DNA of 64,000 nucleotides from Arthrinium phaeospermum. Taxonomy: Eukaryota > Ascomycota > Sordariomycetes > Amphisphaeriales > Apiosporaceae. The position numbers and the translations under genes are program-made. The DNA lies in NCBI GenBank assembly GCA_006503535.1, contig QYRS01000008.1, positions 1 to 64,000 on the forward strand, given 5' to 3'. The notes beneath the pieces are model-generated. The model had not been told where the DNA came from. It made no database searches and saw nothing but the letters and a program-made list of their open reading frames with translations. Below, one piece after another: positions 40,500 to 50,811 of the stretch. Position 1 is the first letter of the stretch. Every line of letters starts with the position of its first letter.

Positions 40500-41139
40500 C
40501 ACCCCAGCCTCTTTCTTTTTAGGTGTATAATCTTACCTACTCCACATACTTCTCGTAACTCGTTATCCCACGATTCAATCCATTCACACTCTCTTTTAAA
40601 ATCATTACGACACGGTCAATACGCAGCACTACACATCTGTAGGCACCGTCGCGCTTTACTCTTATCTCTTTTGCACTGGGTCGCGTGACGAAGTAGCCGT
40701 GTCGCGTTCTGCCGATTAAACGGAAACAAATGCCCGTGACGCGCACCTCCGATCAATTGGGCCGGCCTCCTACTCAACGAACGCCGTCTCCTACTCCTGC
40801 CCTGACGCTCGCTCTCTCAGACCGATGCGCGACGTAAGGAGCACGCGGGACAGACATATAGGTCTTCGTTGAAAGGACCGGGATCCGAGGAAGGGGACTA
40901 CTGCTCCTTTCGGTGGTCTTCCTGCAACCGCAACCGGTATTTGTTTCTGTTTAATCCGCTGGGGCGCGCGCAGATTACTAGTTACCTGCCATCTTCTACT
41001 CAGCAGCGTATATCGTCATTCTGGTTGCAGGACTCACCTGGTGATCTGGTAGTCTGGTAGTCATAATAGTAAGTCCTGGCCCGAATAACTGTCTACTGAT
41101 GTGATGTTTCCGGGAAAGTAGAAGAGGAAGAACCCCGTC
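40500..41139. other. Gene-free transition segment
   Basis: The composition is ordinary, and no open frame resembles a known protein or has convincing splice sites. It probably holds the promoter and leader of the gene starting at 41140. I see no tRNA and no further border repeat copies. Confidence 0.6.
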
Positions 41140-42270
41140 ATGCCTGCCCACACGGCAGCAACAACCATACCAGCGGCCAGCCCCCAGCCTTTCATATACC
41201 ACAGAGCATACGAGCCATTTCATCGCCAGCGGGAAGGCTGTGGTCCACATACCCCCCCATCATATATCGTCCTTTGAATGGACAGTTGGCTGCGATGCCG
41301 CCAACCCTGCCGTCCAGTCGAAACTGGGTAGTAACCTTGCCCGTCTCCAATTCCATCTCAAGGAACCTGTCCAGGTTATTGTGCCCGCCCAAGTGCCGTT
41401 GAAGCCCAAAAAGCCCGCGACCGCTACTGTGGTCAAGGCGCTCGAGTCGCTGACAACGGCTCTGTGTATTACTGTATACCTCGAGCACACGACGCTGTCC
41501 AAAGCACGCCTTGGTTCCATCGCTCAAGTCATACAGTCGGGTCTTTCCCGACCAGTGCCTCGATATGGTGACTTGCATAGACTTTACAAGGGTATGGGAG
41601 GCAGCATCCTCCTTGCCGGTACAGACCCATATCGCCCTGAGTCCGAGGTTCCTGCATTGGCGCAAGCCGACAGTCCACCGTCATACGACGAAATTGGCCC
41701 CGGACCACCCATGCCTCCTGGGGGGTTGGCTGCGTGAAGGAGCCCGATTTGCGGAAGCGGCAGTGTAAACGACGTCGGCAGTGCAGCACCTCTAGCACGC
41801 AATCAGACGACAATGTCCCCGTAGCGACACATTCGCCGGTGCCGTTGTTGGGGTCCCATGGGAAGGCAGTTTTGCCCTCGGGGGGCTTAGCTGGTGGCGA
41901 AGCATTGCCTCCGTGGGCCCAAAGCCTCTTCGCTGAACTTGTTGAGCTGAAAGGGGTTATTGCCAGGCAGGAAAGAGTGATCCAAGACCTACAGCACAAG
42001 CTGGTAAAACTTGAAGGCCAAGCGAAGACGCAAGACAATGAGAGCGCGGTCCTGCAGCGGCGCATGGATGAGACCGACGTGGCTATTGTGGACTTGGATG
42101 CCACCGCGACGCAGCAAGGCGAGTCTCTTTGTGAGCGAGGACAGTCTTGCCTCCTTACAAGAGGATTGGGACTCATCGCCGGTCGACGGGCACCCGAACT
42201 GGAGCAGGTAAAGGAGGAGCTTCGAGCCGAAGTCATGAACCGCCTCAGGAGCGCGTTGGACTCACCGTGA
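41140..42270 (+). CDS. Coiled-coil protein of unknown function, frame-disrupted
   Basis: A likely start is ATG at 41140 (MPAHTAATTIP...). The frame then passes into a long open stretch, 41240-41737, and a second one, 41734-42270, that are clearly one protein. The first contains FIASGKAVVHIPP, a KKPATATVVKALESLTTA segment, ARLGSIAQVI and a Pro-rich SPPSYDEIGPGPP end. The second has a basic RKRQCKRRR patch and a heptad-like coiled coil (FAELVELKGVIARQERVI). The joints need small indels, near the TTT at 41218-41220 and at the run of six G at 41720-41725. The last 30 or so codons may hold another shift. I do not recognise the family; the basic patch suggests nucleic-acid or nuclear contact, which is only an inference. 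Confidence 0.55.
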
Positions 42271-42423
42271 GGCTCGTTCTTCTTTTTAGACTTGTGCATT
42301 ACTTGCCTGGTCCCCTCCTCCCACATTCCCCAGGCCCTGGCGCCGTTACCCGCGACGCTGATGAGAAGGACGCGCGGGCAGGCACGTGGCAGATGGCAGG
42401 CCTGAGCAAGCAAATGGTCCGGG

Positions 42424-42722
42424 TTAGGGCTGGAGCGTCAGGAATGGCTGCCCTCCGACTACGTAGTCGGGCACGCCGCCAGAGTACAATTCTTTGATGA
42501 GCTCCAGCTGCGTGTAGTGGCCAACCACGGCCAGGCCAGCCGCTCCGAGATAGGCATATCGAAGACGGGGGGCGGCTGAGGTATGCGAAATGCGTACGAA
42601 CGAAGGAGCCGGCGGAAGAAAACATAGCCAGAGTACCCCCGACGAGGACGCGGCCGCGCAGGCCAAGGAAGGCGAAGCGCAACAATGTCAGCGCCTACCG
42701 TTCGGCCCGCGCGTGTCTCCAT
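42424..42722 (-). CDS. Possible small hydrophobic protein, frame-disrupted
   Basis: A minus-strand ATG at 42722 opens a frame (METRAGRTVG...) that gives way to hydrophobic segments in the neighbouring frames, ending with RLRYAYLGAAGLAVVGHY and ELIKELYSGG before TAA at 42424. The ending looks protein-like (a membrane helix followed by a short polar tail). Joining it to the ATG needs at least one indel, one candidate being the C run of about six near 42571. The total would be about 95-100 residues. It might be a chance frame, and I recognise no family. Confidence 0.28.
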
Positions 42723-43155
42723 TCGGACGTGCCCGTTGTAGGTTTCTCCCTGGTTCTAAGCTTCCAGGATATTTATTATATACACTATTCAAGCAGCTTA
42801 GCTCTCACTACAAAGATATCGAAGACGTGTCTCGTGATGACCATTGATGTGAACTGCGACGTAGTGGACATTGGACTGTAGACTATGTACCTTATACTCG
42901 TTGACTTGGGGAATTAAATGGCATGGGCGAAGTTTGTAGATAGGATGGGTATTCCGAGCATGGATAGATTCCCTGCTTGATGGCTGGTAGTGCAGCCAGC
43001 GCACGTGTACATGTAGGTGCGGTAGGCCGTTGATGGCATTTCACCCAAACTTCGGCCCACAGGCTATATGTAGGTACGTACCTCCTCCTCCAACCAATTG
43101 ATTAATCAATTGATCTCTCCCACTTGCAACCTAATCAGGGCATAATTCCTCCACC
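42723..43155. promoter_or_regulatory. Upstream region of the G-patch gene with 18 bp palindrome
   Basis: Non-coding. CAATTGATTAATCAATTG at 43095-43112 is a perfect 18 bp palindrome, 44 bp before the ATG at 43156. A GTAGGTACGTACCT palindrome-like block lies at 43070-43083. Either could be a regulator site; no consensus I know is matched with confidence. Confidence 0.4.
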
Positions 43156-44141
43156 ATGGAATACGCCGAGGAGCCAGATGACTACATGTCTATGGACTTT
43201 CCAGTGTCTCAACTAAACCTGCCGTGGAGACTTCGCTACAGAGAAAGCAGCGTCTTAGACGTGAAGCGGAAATCAAAGGACGCCCCAAGTCCAAAGCCGA
43301 GCTTGCTGCCGACGAGGCGGCTGCCCGGGACCATGCCTGTCAAAGTCGCTCCTGGACCCGACCGCGCCTTCCGCCCAGAAGTCCAAGGGCCTGGCCATGA
43401 TGAAGAAGATGGGCTTCGTCGCCGGCAGCACCTCGGTGCCCAAGATGGCGCTGCAAGTGCCAACGCGGAACCCATCCGCATCAGCATCAAGGAGGACCGT
43501 AGCGGCATCGGCCTGGATGCCGAGCGCAAGCGCAAGTCGATGGCCGCAGAGCAGCGAGGTCTGCCGCCCCAGGGAAAGCGGCCCAAGGTCGATGAGGGGA
43601 GTTTCGGGACCGCGTTCGCAAGGAGCGCGAAGCGCGCACCGAGAGGCAGGTACGCGGCACAGAAGGTGGCAGAGATGCTGGGCGAGGAGGAGTCCAAGGC
43701 CCACCAAAAAAGCACAACACAACATCAAAGCCCACAGCCCGCAAAGTCCAGGTCGCCTGTCCACCAGGCCTCTGAAGAGCATCCATGTTTTCTGGAGGGC
43801 TTGGTTCGCCAGCGTGAAGAAGCAGAACGGGACCGCCGCATGCGGCATGATCTGGAACAGAGCCTGTCGTCTCGCCTGCCGACCTACGGAGAGGGACGAC
43901 GAGGACGACGCCGACGCTCGACAAGCCACGGGTAGATCCGACCAGATCGTAGCCCTTTGAGGACCTGGAAGATGAAGATGCTGAGCTGGATGAGTTCAAC
44001 GCGTTAGAGCCCGAGGCCAGGCTACAACGTCTGGTGGCATACCTACGCGACGATTACCGCTACTGTTTCTGGTGCAAATGCGTCTACCCCGACAAGGAGA
44101 TGGATGGATGCCCGGGCCTTACGGAGGAAGACCATGATTAG
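43156..44141 (+). CDS. GPATCH11-like G-patch / DUF4187 protein, heavily frame-disrupted
   Basis: Four features identify it: an N-terminal DDYMSMDF (compare DDYMS of GPATCH11), a G-patch core (KGLAMMKKMGFVAGST then LG), EPIRISIKEDRSGIGLDAE, and a C-terminal DUF4187 block with YLRDDYRYCFWCKCVYPDKE and an EEDHD end before TAG at 44139-44141. G-patch proteins partner RNA helicases in RNA processing; the human homologue is also reported at kinetochores. The gene cannot be read in one frame. Shifts are needed near 43226, 43336, 43431, 43596-43599, 43653-43656, between 43690 and 43750, at 43797-43799, 43893-43895 and 43953-43955. Most are a missing base in a short G or C run. No nonsense substitutions interrupt the conserved parts. 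This is either uncorrected sequence error or a young pseudogene. It converges with the PPR gene, 115 bp apart. Confidence 0.75.
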
Positions 44142-44256
44142 CTGCATTGCCCGTCCCAGCGAGACCTTCAAATCATAGGCGACCTTGCATGCTAGCGACC
44201 TAGGTTGTGGTACACTCGTGAAGACGTGATTGTGCACTGGCAGATGCCAACTATGA

Positions 44257-46720
44257 CTATACAGGAGATTTATTTAGATTTGTACACACCCATCGACTGG
44301 CTGCTTCCACAAACTGCCCCTCGCCATCCGGCAGCACCGAGATCTCGGCTTCCAGTTGCAGGTCGAGGAAATTGCCCATCTCCGCCGCCTTCATCTCGCC
44401 TGTCATCGTCGTTCGCCCCCAGCTGTCCTGCGCTCACCAGCTCCCCGTGCCGATGAGCAAGGTAGTTTTCGACTTGCGACACTGCGAGCATGAGCCTCCG
44501 TTTTGCCTTGGCTGCACGGGCTGTGGTTTTTGCCACGTCTGTCGTCCCAAGCAAGATTTCAAAAACAAGCGGCCCCGGATCCGCGTAGCCAAACAGTTCG
44601 CGCAGTGTTCTGTACGCCACCAGTAGCCCGACCTGGTCGTGAAGTTGTCGAAATGTGTGTAGGATGACTCGGGCCAAAGAATTGTCTATACTCTCGCCAT
44701 TGAAGGAACGCACATGCGCAACCATCTCGGCAAACAGCGTCCGGCTAGACAATATTTCCGAGCCGAACTGCTCCGGGGAATACTGCGAAGCCTGTTGATA
44801 GACAAGCTTCGCCAGAGCACCGTGAAAACCCAAGGGTCCGGTTTGATGTCGTACTCTGCCCTCAAGCGCTGCCAACAGCCAGCCACATCCTTGCCGCGTC
44901 CACTCCCGAGATAGGAGGACAGTAGCTGATTTACCATGAACGAGTTTGGTGCGATCTCGGCCTGGGCGAACGCATCCAGACCTCTTCCACTTTCGCGTAC
45001 AAACCCCGGGTTTGATAATTCTCTGCAAGCAGAGAGAAGGTCTCCAAAGTGGCGCAGGGCCAACCGAGCCCGGCGGCCTGCATTGTAAGGCCTTGCATGG
45101 CCCGTCGATGCTGGACGAACTGGAGCCGGGCGTTGATGGCCCAGCCGGTATCATCCGCGTGCTTGTAGTTCTCTGCAGACCCGGACCGTAGCCAAGCGCC
45201 TATCAGACCATTCACCTGGATCGGCCGAAGGACGACCCCCTTGCTCTTCATTAGCAGTAGCACATCGCGTGCGCCGCCGTAGTCGCCGTTCCCAATGAGC
45301 CGTTTGACCCATTTCCCGACGAAGAAAGGATTGGCAACAGCCAATGGGATCTGGGACCTCCCCCTCAGACGGATGGACCCAGAACTCATCATGTCGACGA
45401 AAATCCACAATGCGCGCTCCGTCTGGGTGGCTGCCAAGAAGAGCGATATGATCTGGTCGTAATCATCAATGCTCATCTTGTCCCCCAACAGCGACGCCAG
45501 CCATTCGTAGACGTCGTACGCTTTGTCTGCGCGTTCACTCGAGTGGTCCAGGTGGGCTCGGATGAGGGGATGAGGAACCGTGGATCACTTTCCTGTGGCG
45601 ACTCCAGAATGATGTTGGCGATGCGCTCGGCCCGTTCGACGTCGCCAACCTGGCAGTACATGCGCAAGCCCAGCTGCCAGAACTCGATAAACGTTTTGGG
45701 GTTCGTGCCGAGGGTTGCGGCCCATCTCCGGTGATTATCAATGGCCTCTTTCTTCCAGCCTTCTATGAACATGGATTCGACGGCCAGGAGTTGCCTCTCG
45801 GGACTCATCGGGACACCTGCCACCTTCATGTCCTTGGTGAGATAGTAGATGCGGGCCATGCGGTTGGTGTTGTCAGGGGTGTCTACGGCAAGGACATCCC
45901 ACAAAACTTCCCACGCCCCGCGGGGCACGACATTCCAGTCCTTGGCAAGCGCCGTCCTGGAGTTGGAATAATACATCCAGAGGCGGTTGCGCTCCTTTGG
46001 GCCCAGCCCGCCTTTGTTAAGATAGTCCGCGCTCCTCTGCAGCTTCTCGTTGAGGCGCAAGAACGTATTGCGGACTTTGTAGCTTGTGCCAGGGTTGATG
46101 AGTATGGATCGAGAAGACGGCGTGTCCGACTGCTGCGCGCGCGCGCAGGACTCTATCAACTGCATGTCGGCCATGGCATCGTATGCAGTCTCGACGTCTC
46201 CCGAGCGTGGATCTTGGTCGGGCGGGCGGGGTGGCGCCTTGAAAGCTCTCTCCTCAAGAACCCTGGCAATGCTGTTTACTTTCTCCAGGCTCTGCTCCAT
46301 CTCTTGTAGCTGACCGGCGAACTCGCCGCCTGGATCCATGAGAGAGCCGGCGAATTCATCTTGGCCTTTCAGACGGCGTAGCTTCCCGCCCTTTGCTTCC
46401 TCGAAGTAGTTGACCTTGACCTTGGGTTCGGCTGGCTCGCTTTCCCTGAGGAGGCCAAGACTCCTCAGGGTGCGCAACCGTTCGGCATCATCGTTAGACC
46501 GAGCGGCGAGAGAAGGACGGTCGGTACTGAGGGCCTGGGGTGGCTTCTCGCCGGTGGCTTGGCTTGAGGATTTTCGCAGGCCGAGTGCGACTATTGCGGG
46601 AGGGCGCGGCGCCCTTCGAAGGGTCGCAAGGCAAGATTTGCAGACGAAACTTGGACAGCCCAAATCGACCATGGACGATTTTGAAGGCATGAGCGCTGTG
46701 GTACAGAAAAGCGGAAGCAA
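44257..46720 (-). CDS. Mitochondrial PPR-like protein, frame-disrupted
   Basis: The minus-strand protein begins at 46720 or, more likely, at an internal Met (46690 or 46672). FVCKSCLATLRRAPR follows, a basic, mitochondrial-presequence-like start common in fungal mitochondrial proteins. About 380 codons are open to 45576. Helical-hairpin repeats of the pentatricopeptide type follow (for example AYDVYEWLASLLGDKM, then ALWIFVDMM). Such proteins bind organellar RNA for processing or translation. Reading on needs shifts at 45560-45575 (8 bp tandem duplication), 44976-44977, 44812-44813 and 44416-44420. The corrected end contains NFLDLQLEAEISVLPDGEG and stops at 44257-44259. Total length would be near 810 residues. 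The exact family member cannot be named. It is divergent from ORC3 across about 680 bp. Confidence 0.65.
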
Positions 46721-47401
46721 TTAGATAGTCATAGTCGGTGGGCGTGGGTAGTTTTGAGAGATGCCCTATCTCGACATTCGACAAAGTTGGGTACGATAAG
46801 ATAATGGAGGCTAAAAAGGGCTCGAGGAAGGTTGTAAGGTTAGTATCCGTAGTATTAATTTAATCGATTAGCTTCAATATGCTTTTATTTCTTTAGAAGG
46901 TACCTCGATGACGCCGGACGCCCTAGCATACATCAATGCTGCATGCGATAGGCATGGCAGTTCCTATTGAATGGGAACCAGTGCTATGTACATCAATTGA
47001 TGTACCTGATTAGCGAACGGGTCCCAGTACCTAGGTAAGCAATACGTGCTAACGATTAGGTAGTGGGGGTACCTGTACCTAGCAGGCAGGTTGGTGGTCG
47101 GCCATAAACAGACATACCCAAACAACACACAGAGCGTTACACTACATATATCGACGTACCTACACATTACTTACCTAACCTATATCCTACACACCAATCC
47201 ACGAGGGTCGTTTATTTAACCTCTCTTCCTCTTACTTCCTGTCAGCTAGAACCGTCTTGCCCAACGGTACGGCACGTCCGAGTGATTGTGTGACAACCAA
47301 ACGCACCATTGAAGGAATCGCGTTGCGCCGGAAACCAGCTCTCAACCTTCTGCGCATCTCATCTCACATCTCACATCTCCCATTCCCCTACGCCGCCCAA
47401 C
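46721..47401. promoter_or_regulatory. Bidirectional promoter region, PPR gene / ORC3
   Basis: About 680 bp without coding signal. It carries several TACCTAGGTA-type palindromic blocks (GTACCTAGGTAA at about 47028-47039; GGTACCTGTACCTAGCAGG at about 47069-47087) and a C/T-rich stretch upstream of ORC3. A short AT-rich patch lies at 46850-46890. Confidence 0.45.
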
Positions 47402-49879
47402 ATGGCAGATATCGAGGTGCCGGGCGAAGCACTTGGGGACCAAGAACACAAAGTAGGTACACATGCCATCTCGCCGATGGATCCCCCCAAAGGTTACTAA
47501 AACGTAGACCAGGCTGCCTACATCTTTGACCCTGCAGCGGAGGCCCCCGTGTCAACCAGACCGGCCAAGCGCCGGAGGATCTCCAAGAAGCATGCCGCAC
47601 AGCCCGAAAAGCACAAGCAGAAACATGGCCACCGGTTTCAACCTCTTCTCAACGGATTAGAGAGCAAAGAGTTCCTCCAGCTTCGGCAGGATGCCTTCCT
47701 GAAGTCCTGGTCTCGCGTCCAAGCCAGGATCGATGTTAGTTTAGCCAACCCCCCTCCCCCTGTGGCCCTGTTTATGAACTAACCCCTTCAAGGGCGTGCT
47801 TCGGGAAACGAACCAGTCGACTCTGGAAGCCGTCACTGCGTTTATTGGAGAATGCACCGCGGACGTGACCGATTCCCGCATTCCTTCGGCCCTCATCATC
47901 ACAGGAGCTAACATGGCCTCGCAAAGTCTGCTTTTTGAACAGCTCTCCGATAGCCTCCAAACCCGGGCCGGAGCCAAGGTTGTCTTACTACGCTCGGGGG
48001 ACGCTTCCAATCTCAAGGCAGCTTTGAGAAAGATCATTCTTGAGGTGGTGGCCACCCGCTCAGATGCCGCAGAGGAACAGGACCTCTCCCTCGGAACGAC
48101 GTATGTGTCCTTGCCCTTGCCCTTGCCCGTACCCGTGCCCGTACCCGTACCCGTACCCGTACCCGTGCCTGCCCCTTGTTCCTTGCTCGGTGCGCTTATT
48201 TCTTGTGTACAGGGCAAGAGATACCTGAATTACGACCTCGAAGCCCTTCGGGGCCATCTCGCCCATCACCCTTCACCACATGTGATAGTGCTTTTCAGGA
48301 CAGTGAAGCCTTCGAGACAGGTCTCCTGGCTGACTTGATCACATTGTTCAGGTATAATTAGACCGATAACACACTGCGTGACCCTTGAAACTGACCGATT
48401 GCCTAGTTCCTGGCTGGACCGGATCCCCTTCAAGCTTTTGTTCGGTGTAGCAACTTCAGTCGAGCTATTCCAGGCGAGGCTGCTAAAATCAACTTGCCAG
48501 CTGCTCTATGGGCGCCAATTCGATGTGGAGCAGGCAGACACCATCGTGGAGAAGATCTTTCAAACCGCAGTCGCGCACGTTGATGCGCCTCTCCGCATAG
48601 GCCCGGTGTCCCTCCAGATGATTCTGGCCCGGCAACGTGACCAAGCTGCCGGTATACCTGTCTTCGTGAGCTCTCTCAAGGTGAGTTGGCCACCAAGGCC
48701 CCCTCCCCTTCTTTTACTTGCGGCGGCCCTGGTCCTGACCAGTTTTAGTACGCGTACATGTGCCACTTCTACACCAACCCATTCAGCGTACTACTGGCAG
48801 ACAATGCACAGGAAGTCGCACTTCAGGCAGACCACCTCGAGGTAATCCGGTCCTTGGGCTCGTTCCGTAACCATGTCGAGGCGAGTCTGCATGACAAGGC
48901 AATCTGCCATGTGCAATCGCTCCTCGACGACGACGACTATCTCGCCCAGAAAGTCCAAGAGCAGCTTTTGTCCTCGCGCAGCTGGGCTTCCCGCTCCCTG
49001 CGAAACCTTCAGATTAGGATGTGTCATCAGGGGCGCACCTCGAAGTTCACCCAACTATACATCGATCTGCTCTCCCAGGGCGTGGGCGAGCCAGATCAGC
49101 TGGCCGACTTGCTGGGCGCGATGAGGCGGATGGATCCATCCGAAATGGTGTCGCTCCTCCAACAGATGGTGGCCATCATCAAAGATGGCGACAGCAACAT
49201 GGGACTGGAAGGGTGTGGAGGCGAGACTGACCCGAGCGTGACACTGCTATCCGAGGTCGCCGCAGAAATCGACACGCTCTGCCAGGAAGCCAAAGAAGCC
49301 GGGTTTACTGTGCGAAGCGAATACAGCGGACAAAACAGAATCATGCGGACAACAGTCATTGCGCAAAAGGTGCAACTGAGCCACGATGCTGCCACGCTTA
49401 CCCCACAGGACAAGTCGTATACCAGGCTGGTGGACAAGACTGTTGAACATCTGCAGGCCATTTTGATGTGTGAGCGCGTAGAGGATGTTTGGCTGCATGA
49501 AGCCTGGCTCTACGATTTCCAAACCCCGTATCGGGAGGTATTTATGCCGCGGCCACGGTCGGTCGTCCAGCGAGCATTGCTTCGGCCACATGACTATTTG
49601 GCATGCTCTTGCTGCAACTCGTCCAAGGATCAGATCATGTCTACAATCCCTGTGACCGCCATATTGTACCATCTCTACCTCGAGACGGGATCCCTCATAA
49701 ACGTCGCAGACCTGTGGACAGCCTTCTTTGGCATCGTCGGCGAAGATGAGGGGGATGGTCTGGACGAGCGAACGGCGCTTGTCATGTTCTATCGAGCCAT
49801 GTCCGAAATGAGGGTCCTGGGCTTTGTAAAGCCTAGCAGAAAGAAGGTGGACCACATTGCTAAGCTTGCGTGGCTCTAA
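47402..49879 (+). CDS. ORC3: Origin recognition complex subunit 3
   Basis: ORC3 is part of the six-subunit complex that marks replication origins and loads MCM. Proposed exons are 47402-47452, 47513-47734, 47793-48100, 48221-48351, 48407-48680 and 48749-49879, giving about 705 residues. Support comes from the N-terminal AAYIFDP and a basic PAKRRRISKKH patch, the NYDLEAL and QDSEAFETGLLADL-SSWLDRIPFKLLFG blocks of the Orc3 AAA-like region, FYTNPFSVLL, and the winged-helix end SRKKVDHIAKLAW. Introns 1, 2, 4 and 5 have good GT/AG sites and CTAAC/CTGAC branches. Intron 3 is uncertain: the strong donor GTATGT at 48101 joins in frame only to an AG at 48219-48220, not to the nearer CAG at 48210-48212. 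One base is missing in the T run at 48292-48295, between HVIVLF and QDSEAF. The gene is essential in studied fungi, so a real break would be surprising. Confidence 0.88.
48101..48220 (+). repeat. Pro-Val-type hexanucleotide repeat in ORC3 intron 3
   Basis: Bases about 48110-48172 are CCCTTG units followed by about eight CCCGTA/CCCGTG units. The stretch is open in the ORC3 frame and would encode alternating Pro-Val if retained, but it starts with a strong GTATGT donor, so it is more probably intronic. Confidence 0.6.
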
Positions 49880-50341
49880 CAAGCCAGGATGCGGATGAAC
49901 GGAGGGTGTGTGCTGGCCGGCGATAAAGCACCCTGTAGGCGCACTGGGGGAAAAAGGGGGGGGAGGGGGTCCAGATTCCCCAAAGGCGCGAGGGCCCGGG
50001 CATCTTTCTTGTTGTCGAAAGCACAGTACGGACAAGCTTTGCAGACAAGCAGGTGACCTTTGACTTGTCCAGCCCAACCCAGAGGGACGGCCTGGTCTTT
50101 GATCGGCAATTCCGGCTCCTCATGGAACAAAGCTCGAGAGGCGCGCCTGAAGCAAACAGCATAAAGAGGCGTTCGGTCTCACATGTATACCAGACAGAAA
50201 GAAAGTCGAAACAGGCACAACAAGGCGCTCAACAATGGAATTGGGCTTGTACAAGAAGAAGGTTATGGTCGCCCGGGATTTTCGCCTTGGTTCTTCCCCG
50301 GTCTTGCCTAAGCCTGCCAAGTATTTCTCGGATCATCAGGA

Positions 50342-50379
<38 letters not shown>

Positions 50380-50811
50380 GTGCTAGCCCCAGTCTTTATA
50401 TAATACTACCATTCAGCTGCTGAGCGGCTTCGGCGGACCCAGTCGATCCCTTCAACCGGGAGAACAGCAACATTGGATTACTCTACTGCCAGAAGGGGAT
50501 CAGCACACATATTCTCGCCTTGTTTGACGGATAAAGCGCATTTTATATTTGATTTCTTGACCAGTCCCATTCACTATCCTGGTTACTGCCGACCAGAGGT
50601 ATCCATCACATTACTTGCCGCATCCGGAGGTCTCAGAACAACCAGAGGACGGCGGGCCAATCACAGTCGTGCAAACAAAGAACAATAAACCACAGCACAC
50701 ATATACTCACACCAACTCACTCGGAACCACAGGCTGTCGGATCTGGCAGGATATAACAGTAGATCCGGTACCCGGGACTCCCTCTCTGGGTCGCTCAGCC
50801 AAAGTAAAACA
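49880..50811. other. Intergenic region with CT microsatellite
   Basis: I see no convincing gene. A (CT)n tract of about 36 bases lies at 50343-50378. A short A/C-rich leader precedes the ATG at 50812. The region serves as ORC3 3' end and as promoter of the next gene. Confidence 0.55.

Noticed and set aside
41529..42413. 294-codon minus-strand open frame
   Set aside because: It lies opposite the coiled-coil gene. Its translation is Ser/Arg/Cys-rich with no domain, typical of the antisense of a GC-rich coding region.
49876..50130. Minus-strand frame with a CKACPYC motif downstream of ORC3
   Set aside because: No ATG in frame, low-complexity Pro-rich tail, no splice partner. The single Cys motif can arise by chance.
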